Origin: Gammaproteobacteria bacterium
Lineage (GTDB): Bacteria > Pseudomonadota > Gammaproteobacteria > DSM-19610
DNA length: 64,000 nt
Assembly (NCBI GenBank): GCA_026197075.1
Contig: JAPHQV010000010.1
Span: 53,404 to 117,403 of the forward strand
Direction of reading: 5' to 3'
In this document: one piece after another, positions 43,001 to 52,310 of the stretch
How the letters are laid out: every line of letters begins with the position of its first letter
How positions within the stretch are numbered: position 1 is the stretch's first letter
The notes under the pieces: model-generated
What the model was told of the DNA's origin: nothing
The model's database searches: none
The model's input: the letters and a program-made list of their open reading frames with translations, nothing else
Made by a program: the position numbers and the translations under genes

Positions 43001-44941
43001 ATGCGGGTTCTGTGGCACCTCTTGTTTTTCGGCCTCCTCTTCGGCCCCTGGCCCCTGTCCAGCGCCACGGTCACCCCACCCGATACCCTGACCGAACAGC
43101 GTGCCCTGTTCCTGGAGGCCCGCGCGGCCCTGAATCGCGGCCAGCGCCAAGAGTTCCGGCAGCTGGCCGCGCGCATTCCCGCCTACCCTCTACAGCCCTA
43201 TCTCCAGTACTGGGAGCTGCAGCGCTATCTCAGCGCCCAGACCGATGCCAGTATCGCGGACTTTCTGGAGGCCCATCCCGACACCTCCCTGGCGCGTCGC
43301 CTGCGCGCCAGCTGGTTGGGCCACCTTGCCGATCAAAAGGAGTGGGCGCGCTTCCTCGCCTTCTACGAAGAACCCCAGGGCGTGGAACTGCAATGCCTGG
43401 CTCTGCGGGCAAGGCTGGCAACCAACCAACAGGATGAGGCCCTGCTCGAGCAGGCCCGCGACCTGTGGACGGTCGGCCGTTCGCAACCCGGCGCCTGTGA
43501 CCCCGTTTTCGATGTGCTCTATGCCAGCAGCCGCATGACCAGCGCCCTGATCTGGGAACGTATCGGCCTGGCCATGGAGGCCGGCCGGCTGGAGCTCGCC
43601 GCCTTTCTCGCCAAAAAGCTCTCCGCCGAGGATCGCCGCTGGGTGCAGCAATGGAGTGATATGCACCGCCGACCGGCACAGATGCTGGCGGACGAGGCCC
43701 TGCGCAGCGAGGGCCCCATGGCGCGTGAGATCATCCACCATGGCCTGATCCGCCTGGCCCGCCATGATCCCGAACAGGCCTTCGCCCGCTGGGAAGAACT
43801 GCGCGCACGGCATGGCCTGGATCCCGAAGCGGCCGGCGCGGCGTTGCGGCGCATGGCCCTGTCCGCGGCCTTTGCGCATCATCCGCGCGCCCTGGAATGG
43901 CTGATCCAGGTCCCCGACAGCAGCACCGACGATACGGTGCAGCAGTGGCGCATCCGTTCGGCACTGGCTGGGGAGCAGTGGGAACAGGTGCTCTTCGGTC
44001 ACGCGGCCCTGTCCGACGACGAGCGTGACAAGAACGAATGGCGCTACTGGCGCGCACGCGCCCTGCACGCCCTGGGCAAGCAGGAGGAGGCCATGGCTGA
44101 ATTCACTCGCCTGGCACAGGAGCGGGACTACCATGGATTCCTGGCCGCGGACCGGCTCGATTGGCAGTACGCCATGAACGACCAGCCCATCGTCGCCAGC
44201 CCGGCGGAACTTGCGGAACTGGAACGCGAGCCCGGTGTGCTGCGGGCCCGGGAGCTGTACCGCGCGGGCCTGATCACCGATGCGCGCCGGGAATGGTACG
44301 AGCTCACCCGCCGCCTCGCGCCGCGGGACCTGGAACTGGCCGCGCGGCTGGCCCATCAGTGGGGCTGGCACGACCGCGCCATCATCACCACGGCCCATGC
44401 CGCCCACTACTCCGACCTCGATCTGCGCTTCCCCCTGTTGCACCAGCAGGAAGTCATGCGGACCGCGAAACAGCAGCGGCTGGATCCGGCGCTGATCTTC
44501 GGCGTGATCCGTCAGGAGAGCGCCTTCATGCGGGACGCCCGCTCGCCCGCCGGCGCGCTCGGCCTGATGCAGCTCATGCCCGCCACCGGGCGCATGACCG
44601 CACGCCAGGAGCAAATTCCGCTGCCCAACACCCAGTCCCTGCTGCAGACCGACAAGAACATCCTGCTGGGCAGCGCCTACCTGCGCCGCATGCTCGATGA
44701 GTTCGGCGGTAACGCCGCCATGGCCACCGCCGCCTACAATGCCGGCCCCCATCGCGTGAAGCGCTGGCAGCCTGAAGAAGAACAGGACGCGGAGGTGTGG
44801 GTGGACCGTATTCCCTTCCATGAAACCCGCAACTACGTGCGTAATGTGCTGGCCTATGCGGCCATATTCGAGTACCGACTGGAACGACCCGTCACCCGGT
44901 TGCGGGAACGCCTGCCCGAGATACACCAAGCCCAACCTTGA
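43001..44941 (+). CDS. slt: Soluble lytic murein transglycosylase (Slt70 family)
   Basis: A 646-residue periplasmic enzyme that cleaves peptidoglycan glycan strands to 1,6-anhydro products. A signal peptide (about 1-22) is followed by an alpha-superhelical U and linker domain (about 30-470) and the lysozyme-like catalytic domain (about 480-630). This domain has the catalytic glutamate in IRQESAFM, ALGLMQLMPATG, and ATAAYNAGPHRVKRW. Length equals E. coli Slt (645). ATG 43001 starts the signal peptide. Confidence 0.95.
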   Translation: MRVLWHLLFFGLLFGPWPLSSATVTPPDTLTEQRALFLEARAALNRGQRQEFRQLAARIPAYPLQPYLQYWELQRYLSAQTDASIADFLEAHPDTSLARRLRASWLGHLADQKEWARFLAFYEEPQGVELQCLALRARLATNQQDEALLEQARDLWTVGRSQPGACDPVFDVLYASSRMTSALIWERIGLAMEAGRLELAAFLAKKLSAEDRRWVQQWSDMHRRPAQMLADEALRSEGPMAREIIHHGLIRLARHDPEQAFARWEELRARHGLDPEAAGAALRRMALSAAFAHHPRALEWLIQVPDSSTDDTVQQWRIRSALAGEQWEQVLFGHAALSDDERDKNEWRYWRARALHALGKQEEAMAEFTRLAQERDYHGFLAADRLDWQYAMNDQPIVASPAELAELEREPGVLRARELYRAGLITDARREWYELTRRLAPRDLELAARLAHQWGWHDRAIITTAHAAHYSDLDLRFPLLHQQEVMRTAKQQRLDPALIFGVIRQESAFMRDARSPAGALGLMQLMPATGRMTARQEQIPLPNTQSLLQTDKNILLGSAYLRRMLDEFGGNAAMATAAYNAGPHRVKRWQPEEEQDAEVWVDRIPFHETRNYVRNVLAYAAIFEYRLERPVTRLRERLPEIHQAQP

Positions 44942-45001
44942 CCTGCCACGGGGCTGCCGCCACTATTTGCCCGTCATTCACAGGGCGGCAGCAGATACCT
45001 C

Positions 45002-45964
45002 ATGACCAGACAGCAAACGATCCTCATCCTTGGCGGCAGCGGTTTTGTCGGTGCTCATCTCGCCCACCGGCTCACGGAACGGGGTTGGCAAGTACGCATC
45101 CCGGTGCGGCGCCGCGCCCGTGCGCGACACCTGTTGATCAATCCACGCATCGAAGTGATCGAGACCGGCCGGGGCCTCAGGGAACAACTCGCGAGCCTGC
45201 TGGATGGCTGCGCCGCCGCCGTCAACCTGGTGGGTATCCTGAATGAGCACCACGCCGGTGATTTCCAGCGCGTGCACGTAGAGCTGGCGGACCATTTCCT
45301 GCAATCCTGTCAGGCAACCGGCGTGCCGCGCCTGCTGCACATGAGCGCCCTCAACGCCAATGCCCTGGAGACACATTCCCGCTACCTGCGCAGCAAGGGC
45401 GAGGCCGAGGACCTGATGCATGCGGAGTCCGGGCCGGGGCTGCAGGTCACCAGTTTCCGCCCTTCCGTGATCTTCGGACCGGATGACAGTTTCTTCAACC
45501 GCTTCGCCGGCCTGCTGAAACTGACCCCGGGTATGTTTCCGCTGGCCTGCGCCGAGGCGCGCTTCGCACCCGTGTATGTGGGTGACGTGGTGGAGGCCTT
45601 CCTGCGCTGCCTGGAGGACGACAGCACCGCCGGACTGCGCCTGGATCTGTGCGGCCCGCGGGTCTATACCCTGCACGAACTGGTCAAGTACACGGCACGG
45701 CAACTGGGCCTGCGCCGTGTCATCCTCGACCTGCCCGACTTCCTGGCGCGCCTGCAGGCACGCGTGCTGCAACTGGTACCAGGCAAACCCTTCACCATGG
45801 ACAACTACTGGTCGCTGCAGATCGACAGCGTCTGCCAGGAGGATGGTTGTGCGCGCCTGGGTATCCAGCCGCGTTCCGTGGAGGCCATCGTACCCGCTTA
45901 CCTGGGCGGCAAGCGGCCCCGCGACCGCTATACCGAATACCGGCGCCTGGCGCGACGGCCCTGA
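45002..45964 (+). CDS. NAD(P)-binding epimerase-like protein (complex I NDUFA9 subfamily)
   Basis: A 320-residue extended SDR. The nucleotide motif ILGGSGFVGAHLAHRL lies at about 10-25, a VNLVGIL turn follows, then RLLHMSALNANAL, with SxnY-type catalytic residues replaced as usual in the atypical NDUFA9-like group. It is common in proteobacteria and of uncertain substrate. It lies 60 bases after slt and 16 bases before cca, so these may be one operon. Confidence 0.85.
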   Translation: MTRQQTILILGGSGFVGAHLAHRLTERGWQVRIPVRRRARARHLLINPRIEVIETGRGLREQLASLLDGCAAAVNLVGILNEHHAGDFQRVHVELADHFLQSCQATGVPRLLHMSALNANALETHSRYLRSKGEAEDLMHAESGPGLQVTSFRPSVIFGPDDSFFNRFAGLLKLTPGMFPLACAEARFAPVYVGDVVEAFLRCLEDDSTAGLRLDLCGPRVYTLHELVKYTARQLGLRRVILDLPDFLARLQARVLQLVPGKPFTMDNYWSLQIDSVCQEDGCARLGIQPRSVEAIVPAYLGGKRPRDRYTEYRRLARRP

Positions 45965-45980
45965 GTCGGCCGACACCACC

Positions 45981-47132
45981 ATGGAAATCTACCTCGTCGG
46001 CGGCGCGGTGCGTGACCAGCTGCTGAAACTACCGGTCCAGGAGCGGGACTGGGTGGTGGTGGGCGCCACACCACAGGAGATGCTCGACCTCGGCTACAAG
46101 CCGGTGGGCAAGGATTTCCCTGTCTTCCTGCACCCGGAGAGCGGCGAGGAATATGCCCTGGCGCGCACCGAGCGCAAGAGCGGTCACGGCTACAAGGGCT
46201 TCCAGGTGCAGGCCAGCCCTGAGGTGACCCTGGAAGAAGACCTGCTGCGCCGCGACCTGACCATCAACGCCATGGCCCTGGACGACGAGGGACAGCTGAT
46301 CGACCCCTATGGCGGTGAGGAGGACCTGCGCAACGGTCTGTTGCGCCATGTCTCAACCGCCTTCGTGGAAGACCCGGTGCGCATCCTGCGCGTGGCGCGC
46401 TTCGCCGCCCGTTTCTGCCGTTGGGGTTTTCACCTGGCCCATGGCACCCTGGCGCTGATGCGTACCATGGTCCGGGACGGTGAGGTGGATTACCTGGTGC
46501 CGGAACGAGTGTGGGCAGAACTGGCCAAGGCCCTGCAAACAGACCGGCCCGCGCAGTTCTTCAAGGTGCTGCACAGTTGTGGCGCCCTGGCTGTGCTGTT
46601 TCCGGAACTCGAACCGCTCTTCGACACGACCGATGCGGCTCATGGCGTGACGGAAACCGATGCACTGCGCCGCTTCGATCGCGCCGCGGAATTGGACGCC
46701 CTGGAGGCGCGCTTCGCCCTGCTGGGCTGGATCCTCGCCTCGATACGGGGCGCCGAGGCGGCGGCCGCCGACCTGTCGGCCCTGTGCGCGCGCACCAAGG
46801 TACCCAACGAGTACCGCGACCTGGCTGTGCTGGTGGCACGTCATGGCGCGGACCTGGATGCCTGCCTGGAGAAATCCCCGGACGCGATCATGGCGCTGCT
46901 GGAGGCCTGCGATGCCCTGCGCCGCCCGGAACGCTTCGCGCAGGCACTACAGGTATGCCGGGTGGCACGGAATGACGCCTGGCCCCAGGAGGATTACCTG
47001 CTGCGTTGCCTGGCCGTCGCCGCGGCGGTCAATGCCGCCGGTCTGGTGGCACAGGGATTGAAAGGGCCGGAAGTGGGTCAGGCGCTGCAGGCCCTGCGCG
47101 TAGACGCCATCGCGCAGGTAACAAAACCCTGA
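45981..47132 (+). CDS. cca: CCA tRNA nucleotidyltransferase, class II, with degenerate HD region
   Basis: Cca adds or repairs the 3' CCA of tRNAs. The 383-residue protein has YLVGGAVRDQLL at the N-terminus, the catalytic acids in ERDWVVVGA, RRDLTINAMA and the DPYGG/EDPVRILRVARFAARF segments. E. coli Cca has a C-terminal HD phosphohydrolase domain starting with H-x-x-x-D; here the matching stretch is TTDAAHGVTETDALRR, without the HD pair. The nucleotidyltransferase should be active, the 2'-phosphatase probably not. Confidence 0.93.
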   Translation: MEIYLVGGAVRDQLLKLPVQERDWVVVGATPQEMLDLGYKPVGKDFPVFLHPESGEEYALARTERKSGHGYKGFQVQASPEVTLEEDLLRRDLTINAMALDDEGQLIDPYGGEEDLRNGLLRHVSTAFVEDPVRILRVARFAARFCRWGFHLAHGTLALMRTMVRDGEVDYLVPERVWAELAKALQTDRPAQFFKVLHSCGALAVLFPELEPLFDTTDAAHGVTETDALRRFDRAAELDALEARFALLGWILASIRGAEAAAADLSALCARTKVPNEYRDLAVLVARHGADLDACLEKSPDAIMALLEACDALRRPERFAQALQVCRVARNDAWPQEDYLLRCLAVAAAVNAAGLVAQGLKGPEVGQALQALRVDAIAQVTKP

Positions 47133-47151
47133 GAAGCCCACGGATGGTGCC

Positions 47152-47305
47152 GGCGAGGCTGGCGGTATACCCGTGGGCGGGTGTCGGCCGCAGGGATGCG
47201 GCCGTCAAGCCTACAGGGACAAGGTGAGGCGGCGAAGCAGCCGAGAAGGTGCCCTGGGGCATGTATTCACGGCGTCCCGCACATGGGTATACCGCCAGCC
47301 TCGCC
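47152..47305. repeat. Large composite palindrome, copy B
   Basis: Outer arms of about 34 bases (GGCGAGGCTGGCGGTATACC at 47152 and its reverse complement ending 47305) enclose, on the minus strand, the blocks GACGCCGTGAATACAT, TCCCTGTAGGCTTGACGG and CGGCCGACACCC also found in copy A (27296-27494). The outer arms of A and B differ entirely, yet each pair is self-complementary. It separates cca from uppP, which converge. Confidence 0.85.
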
Positions 47306-47316
47306 ACGCCTACCCG

Positions 47317-48114
47317 CTACAGGAACAACACCAGCAACAGCACCCCGAGTCCCAGCCGGTAGTACACGAAGGGCATGAAGCCGATGCGGTCCAGCAACTT
47401 CAGGAAGAAATGGATGCAGAGGTAGGCACTGACACCGGACACCAGCGCGCCCAGCACCATGGGCAGCCACTGGGCCTGCACACCGGCCTGCACCAGCTTG
47501 AGGCTTTCGTAGCCGCCCGCCAGCAGGATGATGGGCACCGACAGCAGGAAGGAGAAACGCGCCGCGCCCGTGCGGGTCAGGCCCAGCAGCAGGGCCACCG
47601 CCATGGTGATGCCGGAGCGCGAGGTGCCGGGGATGAGGGCGATGGCCTGGGCGCCGCCGATCAACACCACGTCCAGCCAGTGGATACTGTGCTCATCGCG
47701 CCGCTGCGCACCGGTCTTGTCCGCCACCGCCAGCAGCAGGCCGAAGATCAGGGTAGTGGCCGCGATCACCAGGGGCGAGCGCAGGTGCTCGCCGATGAAG
47801 TCATGGAACAGCAGGCCCGCCAGGGCGGCGGGCAGGGTGCCGAAGATCACCGCCCAGGCCAGGCGGCTGTCGGCGTCCAGGCCGCGCCCGGCCACGGAAC
47901 CGAACCAGGCCAGGGTCATGCGCTGCAGTTCCGCGCGGAAATACCAGACCACCGCGCTCAGTGTGCCCACATGCACTGCCACGTCGAAGGCCAGGCCCTG
48001 GTCCTCCCAGTCGGTGAGCACCGGCACCAGGATCAGGTGGGCGGAACTGGAGATGGGCAGGAATTCGGTGAAGCCCTGCACCAAGGCGAGCACGACGACT
48101 TGCAGAAGATCCAT
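47317..48114 (-). CDS. uppP: Undecaprenyl-diphosphate phosphatase (UppP/BacA)
   Basis: A 265-residue inner-membrane phosphatase that recycles undecaprenyl pyrophosphate to the lipid carrier used for cell-wall synthesis. Motifs: ALVQGFTEFLPISSSAHL near the N-terminus (catalytic Glu and Ser), and PGTSRSGITM at about 165-174. Seven to eight membrane helices. Length agrees with E. coli UppP (273). Confidence 0.95.
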   Translation of the reverse strand: MDLLQVVVLALVQGFTEFLPISSSAHLILVPVLTDWEDQGLAFDVAVHVGTLSAVVWYFRAELQRMTLAWFGSVAGRGLDADSRLAWAVIFGTLPAALAGLLFHDFIGEHLRSPLVIAATTLIFGLLLAVADKTGAQRRDEHSIHWLDVVLIGGAQAIALIPGTSRSGITMAVALLLGLTRTGAARFSFLLSVPIILLAGGYESLKLVQAGVQAQWLPMVLGALVSGVSAYLCIHFFLKLLDRIGFMPFVYYRLGLGVLLLVLFL

Positions 48115-48187
48115 GGTGTTTTTTTATCCGTTCTTGTATGGCCAAAAAACCAATCATTGCACACGCCGGCCCTTGCAGGTCGGGCGT

Positions 48188-49324
48188 CTACAGCCGCCCA
48201 CGCAGATCCTGCTGCCGGAAGCCCGGCAGCCCACCGTCGATCCCGCGCCGCAAGGCCATGCACTTGAAGCGCTCGCCCATTTCCCCCGGCATCACCAGCT
48301 GCTTGGCCTGTTGCACCTGGGCAAGATAGCGGGGCGAGCCATCGGGTTCCAGCGCCATGAGCAACTGGTCCAGGCCGCAGTCCAGCAGGAAGTGGGCCTG
48401 GGTGGAAAAGCCCTCCAGCGCCAGGCCGGCGTCCGTGCCCGCCTCCGCCACGGTGGTGAAGTCCACATAGCTGGTGATGTCCTGCAGGCCGGGCAGGATC
48501 AGTGGGTTGCCGTGCGCGCGGTGGCGATAGTGGCACATGAGACTGCCGCTGACACGCTGGTCATGGTAGCGCTCGCTACGCGGCGACCCGTAGTCGATGA
48601 GCAGCAAGGCGCCATGGCGCAGGCTGTCCGCCACACTGCCCACCCAGGCGGCCAGCGCCGGATCCCACTCGGAGACATAGTCGGATGGCCAACCATACGC
48701 ATGCGCGAAGTCGGTGACGACCTGAACCAGACGTTCATCGTCCGCATCCCGCAGCGACCAGGCGAACCCGCCGCCCTGCCACTCCACCCAGTATTCACGC
48801 ACACCACTGCCGGTCCATTGGAAACGCCGCACCGGGGCGGCGTCCAGCACTTCGTTGGCCAGCATCATTCCATTGAAGGATTCCGGCAGCCGGTCCAGCC
48901 AGTGTACCCGTTCCACCAGGTGCGGCAGGCTGGCGGCGATCGCCTCGCGCTGGCATTGCCGCAGGGCAGCGCTGCGCTCCAGGATGCAGTAGTGGCACGG
49001 CAGGATCTTGCGCAGCTCCAGTTCGCGCAGGAGATCGATGGCCAGCGCGCCACTGCCCGCACCGAATTCCAGCACATCGCCACCGGGCACGGCGCGCAGC
49101 ACGGCTTCGACCTGGGTCGCCAGGCTGCGGCCGAACAGGGGGGTAAGCTCCGGGGCGGTGATGAAATCACCCTCGGCGCCGAACTTGCGCAGGCCGTTGC
49201 TGTAATAGCCCAGGCCCGGGGCGTACAGGGCCAGCTCCATGAACTCCAGGAAGGAGATGGCGCCGCCCCGGGCATCCATGCGCGCGCGGATCCGTGCCAC
49301 CAGCGCAGCCTGCAGCTCCAGCAT
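48188..49324 (-). CDS. SAM-dependent methyltransferase, MidA/NDUFAF7 family (DUF185)
   Basis: A 378-residue protein of the MidA/NDUFAF7 family of protein-arginine methyltransferases. Motifs: ISFLEFMELALYAPGLGYYS near the N-terminus, DVLEFGAGSGALAIDLL for SAM, and LLIDYGSPRSERYHD. I use ATG 49324; a TTG start at 49363 overlapping the folK stop would add 13 residues and fits the family's usual N-terminus better, but no family member is at hand to decide. It follows folK closely on the same strand. Confidence 0.88.
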   Translation of the reverse strand: MLELQAALVARIRARMDARGGAISFLEFMELALYAPGLGYYSNGLRKFGAEGDFITAPELTPLFGRSLATQVEAVLRAVPGGDVLEFGAGSGALAIDLLRELELRKILPCHYCILERSAALRQCQREAIAASLPHLVERVHWLDRLPESFNGMMLANEVLDAAPVRRFQWTGSGVREYWVEWQGGGFAWSLRDADDERLVQVVTDFAHAYGWPSDYVSEWDPALAAWVGSVADSLRHGALLLIDYGSPRSERYHDQRVSGSLMCHYRHRAHGNPLILPGLQDITSYVDFTTVAEAGTDAGLALEGFSTQAHFLLDCGLDQLLMALEPDGSPRYLAQVQQAKQLVMPGEMGERFKCMALRRGIDGGLPGFRQQDLRGRL

Positions 49325-49355
49325 CTCCGTGGAAGGGGCGGGCCAGTCGGCAGGG

Positions 49356-49841
49356 CTATTCAAGTTCCACCGGCCACAGCTCCTGGCCATCGTCAGCGAA
49401 ATCCCGCCACAGCTCCGCGTAGGTACGGCCGTTGACCGGATGCCGCAGGTCCGGTGCCAATTCCGCGAGGGGACGCAGCACGAAGGCGAAGCGGGTGATC
49501 TCGTCGCGGGGCAGGACCAGCTTGCCCTCGCGCATCTGCAGGTCGTCGTAGAGCAGCAGGTCGATGTCGAGGGTACGGGGCGCGAAGCGCTCCCCGCCGC
49601 GTTCGCGCCCCTGGCGCTCCTCGATCTCGTGCAACTGCCGCACGATCTCCCGGGGTTCCTCTTCGGAGTCGAAGGCCGCCACCAGGTTGTAGAAGGGGTC
49701 GCCGGCAAAGCCCACGGCGGTGCTTTCATAGACCCGCGATTGCGCCAGGTTGCTGAAGCGCGTGGCAAGCGCGTCCAGGGCGGCACGGATGTTGCGGGAA
49801 CGGTCGATATTGCTGCCGATGCTGACATAGACCCGGGCCAT
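49356..49841 (-). CDS. folK: 2-amino-4-hydroxy-6-hydroxymethyldihydropteridine pyrophosphokinase
   Basis: FolK transfers pyrophosphate to the pterin in folate synthesis. The 161-residue protein has the N-terminal VYVSIGSNIDRSRNI and the signature RTLDIDLLLYDD at about 88-99, including the Mg-binding Asp residues, then LPRDEITRFAFVL. It lies 14 bases after folB, which catalyses the preceding reaction. Confidence 0.96.
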   Translation of the reverse strand: MARVYVSIGSNIDRSRNIRAALDALATRFSNLAQSRVYESTAVGFAGDPFYNLVAAFDSEEEPREIVRQLHEIEERQGRERGGERFAPRTLDIDLLLYDDLQMREGKLVLPRDEITRFAFVLRPLAELAPDLRHPVNGRTYAELWRDFADDGQELWPVELE

Positions 49842-49855
49842 GGAAGGTCAGGTCC

Positions 49856-50212
49856 TCAGGTCCGGGTGCCGCGTTCGATGATGATGCCGACACCCTTGGC
49901 GCCACGCACCGCGCCGCCCTTGTTGAGGGTCAGGCGCACCCAGGGCACCTGGAACTCCTCCAGCACCAGCGCGCAGATGCGCTCGGCCAGGGTCTCCACC
50001 AACTGGAATTCACTCTCGCCGACGAAGGCGATCAGGCGCTTGGCCACGGCCTTGTAGTTGAGGGTGTCATCGATATGGTCGGTGGCCGCTGCCTTGCCGA
50101 TATCGGTGGCCATTTCCAGGTCCAGGCTCACGGTCTGGCGGGTGCTGCGCTCCCAGTCGTAGATGCCGATGATGGTGTCGATGCGCAGGTCGCGCAGGAA
50201 GATGATGTCCAT
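49856..50212 (-). CDS. folB: Dihydroneopterin aldolase
   Basis: FolB cleaves dihydroneopterin to 6-hydroxymethyl-dihydropterin in folate synthesis. The 118-residue protein has MDIIFLRDLRIDTIIGIYDWE, the pterin-binding segment LNYKAVAKR and the catalytic region ETLAERICALVL, then LNKGGAVRGAKGVGI near the end. ATG 50212 starts the family N-terminus; the frame extends much further upstream without coding character. First gene of the folB-folK-midA unit, divergent from plsY. Confidence 0.95.
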   Translation of the reverse strand: MDIIFLRDLRIDTIIGIYDWERSTRQTVSLDLEMATDIGKAAATDHIDDTLNYKAVAKRLIAFVGESEFQLVETLAERICALVLEEFQVPWVRLTLNKGGAVRGAKGVGIIIERGTRT

Positions 50213-50320
50213 GATCACTCGCTGTTTCGGTGCCGCGTCACTATAGCAAATTCTTCCTGCCGGGAAGCCAGGGCAGCGCTTACCTTGACCCCCGCCCCCC
50301 AAACGGCTCCAATACGCGCC

Positions 50321-50938
50321 ATGCTCCTCCACGCCCTGTTGATCCTGATGGCCTACCTGGTTGGCTCCCTGTCCGCGGCCATCATCCTGTGTCGCCTGCT
50401 GGGTCTGCCCGATCCGCGCACCCAGGGCTCCGGCAACCCCGGGGCCACCAACATGCTGCGCATCGGCGGCAAGAAGGCCGCCGCCGCCACCCTGTTCCTG
50501 GACATGCTCAAGGGGCTGCTGCCGGTGCTGCTGGCCCGTGCCCTGGATGCGCCGCTGGAGATACAGGCCGCGGTGGCCTTCGCCGCCTTTCTCGGTCACC
50601 TCTATCCGGTGTTCTTCCGCTTCCAGGGTGGCAAGGGCGTGGCCACGGCCCTGGGGGTGTTGTTGGCACTGAATTGGCTGGTGGGACTGGCCACCATCGC
50701 CACCTGGCTGGTGATGGCCCTGCTGTTCCGCATCTCCTCCCTGGCGGCCCTGACTGCAATCCTGCTCACGCCGCTATATTTCTGGCTGCTGGACCGACAG
50801 CCGCCGCTGCTGGCGGTGGCGCTGGTGATCACCCTGCTGCTGTTCTGGCGTCATCGCAGCAATATCCGCAAGCTGCTGGACGGGACGGAGGGGAGGATTT
50901 CGCTGGGGTCAAAGCCTGGCGGAGATCACCAGGCCTGA
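50321..50938 (+). CDS. plsY: Glycerol-3-phosphate acyltransferase PlsY
   Basis: PlsY transfers acyl groups from acyl-phosphate to glycerol-3-phosphate, the first step of phospholipid synthesis. The 205-residue inner-membrane protein has motif 1 GSLSAAIILCRLLGLPDPR, motif 2 SGNPGATNMLR at about 42-52, and motif 3 FQGGKGVATALG. Five membrane helices. It converges with tsaD, the stop codons being 1 base apart. Confidence 0.95.
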   Translation: MLLHALLILMAYLVGSLSAAIILCRLLGLPDPRTQGSGNPGATNMLRIGGKKAAAATLFLDMLKGLLPVLLARALDAPLEIQAAVAFAAFLGHLYPVFFRFQGGKGVATALGVLLALNWLVGLATIATWLVMALLFRISSLAALTAILLTPLYFWLLDRQPPLLAVALVITLLLFWRHRSNIRKLLDGTEGRISLGSKPGGDHQA

Positions 50939-50939
50939 T

Positions 50940-51953
50940 TTACACCGCCTCCAACTCCGCCAGCGACCAGCGCGCCCGCGCCTGGATCAGGGGTGCCTCG
51001 TGGACGCCCGCCGCCAGACGGCAGGCGCCGGCATAGGCGATCATGGCGCCGTTGTCGGTGCAGAATTCCGGGCGCGGGTAGTACACGGCGCCACCCAGCT
51101 TGGCCGTCATTTCCCGCAACTTCTCCCGCAGGGCGCGGTTGGCGCCCACACCGCCGGCAACCACCAGGCGCGGCACCCCGGTCTGTTCCAGGGCGCGGCG
51201 GCACTTGATGGCGAGCGTGTCCACCACCGCGTCCTGGAAGGCGCGGGCGATGTCGGCGCGGCCCTGCGGATCGCCGCCGTGTTCGCGCACGGTATTGAGG
51301 GCGAAGGTCTTCAGGCCACTGAAGCTGAAATCCAGCCCCGGCCGGTCGGTCATGGGGCGCGGAAAGCGGAACCGCGCCGGGTCGCCCTGTTCCGCCAGCC
51401 GCGCCAGTTCCGGGCCACCGGGATAGGGCAGGCCGAGCAGTTTGGCGGTCTTGTCGAAGGCCTCGCCGGCGGCGTCGTCCAGGGACTCACCGAGGATTTC
51501 GTAGCGCCCCACCCCCGCCACCCGCACCAGCAGGGTGTGACCGCCGGACACCAGCAGGGCGATGAAGGGGAAGGCCGGCGGCTCGGCCTCCAGCATGGGC
51601 GCCAGCAGGTGGCCCTCCATGTGGTGCACGCCCACGGCGGGCACCCCCCAGGACCAGGCCAGGCTGCGGCCCAGGGCGGAACCCACCAGCAGGGCCCCGA
51701 TCAGCCCCGGGCCGGCGGTATAGGCCACCCCGCCGACGTCGGCCGGCGCCACGCCGGAATCATCAAGCACTTGATGTATAAGGGGTAAAAGCTTGCGCAC
51801 ATGGTCCCGGGAGGCGAGTTCGGGGACCACGCCGCCGTATTCGGCATGCAGGGCGATCTGGCTGTGCAGGGCATGGGCCAGCAGGCCGCGTCCCTCCTCG
51901 TAGAGGGCGACCCCGGTTTCGTCGCAGGAGGTTTCGATTCCCAGCACCAGCAT
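50940..51953 (-). CDS. tsaD: tRNA N6-threonylcarbamoyladenosine transferase TsaD
   Basis: TsaD transfers the threonylcarbamoyl group to A37 of tRNAs reading ANN codons. The 337-residue protein has [14 protein letters not shown] at the N-terminus, the metal-binding [10 protein letters not shown] at about 107-116, and [10 protein letters not shown]. The [12 protein letters not shown] segment closes the active site. It is divergent from rpsU, as in many gammaproteobacteria. Confidence 0.96.
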   Translation of the reverse strand: MLVLGIETSCDETGVALYEEGRGLLAHALHSQIALHAEYGGVVPELASRDHVRKLLPLIHQVLDDSGVAPADVGGVAYTAGPGLIGALLVGSALGRSLAWSWGVPAVGVHHMEGHLLAPMLEAEPPAFPFIALLVSGGHTLLVRVAGVGRYEILGESLDDAAGEAFDKTAKLLGLPYPGGPELARLAEQGDPARFRFPRPMTDRPGLDFSFSGLKTFALNTVREHGGDPQGRADIARAFQDAVVDTLAIKCRRALEQTGVPRLVVAGGVGANRALREKLREMTAKLGGAVYYPRPEFCTDNGAMIAYAGACRLAAGVHEAPLIQARARWSLAELEAV

Positions 51954-51996
51954 GGGCTTATGGTAGCGGGCCGGGGGCAGGACACAAGAAGAAGTT

Positions 51997-52024
51997 TTGT
52001 CTTTTCGCTGCACGCTGATAGAAT
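51997..52024 (+). promoter_or_regulatory. Sigma-70-like promoter of the rpsU-yqeY-dnaG-rpoD operon
   Basis: TTGTCT (51997-52002), a 16-base spacer and TAGAAT (52019-52024). The predicted start is about 34 bases before the rpsU ATG. Confidence 0.55.
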
Positions 52025-52064
52025 GGCGGGTCTCACTCAAACCAAACTGAAGGTGAAAGGCTCC

Positions 52065-52280
52065 ATGCCTAATGTACGTGTACGAGAAAACGAACCCTTT
52101 GAAGTCGCGATGCGCCGTTTCAAGCGCTCCTGCGAGAAGGCCGGCACCCTGGCCGAGGTACGCCGTCGTGAGTTCTACGAAAAGCCCACCCAGGAACGCA
52201 AGCGCAAGCAGGCTGCCGCGGTGAAGCGCCAGCTCAAGAAGATGTCTCGCGACGTCTCCCGCCGCACCCGCATGTACTAG
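52065..52280 (+). CDS. rpsU: 30S ribosomal protein S21
   Basis: A 71-residue basic ribosomal protein that helps initiation at the 3' end of 16S rRNA. The sequence [19 protein letters not shown] and [19 protein letters not shown] is nearly invariant in gammaproteobacteria, as is the C-terminal SRRTRMY-type tail. First gene of the macromolecular synthesis operon. Confidence 0.98.
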   Translation: MPNVRVRENEPFEVAMRRFKRSCEKAGTLAEVRRREFYEKPTQERKRKQAAAVKRQLKKMSRDVSRRTRMY

Positions 52281-52310
52281 GCCCATTCCCTGCAAAGGGA
52301 AGGCGCTGCA

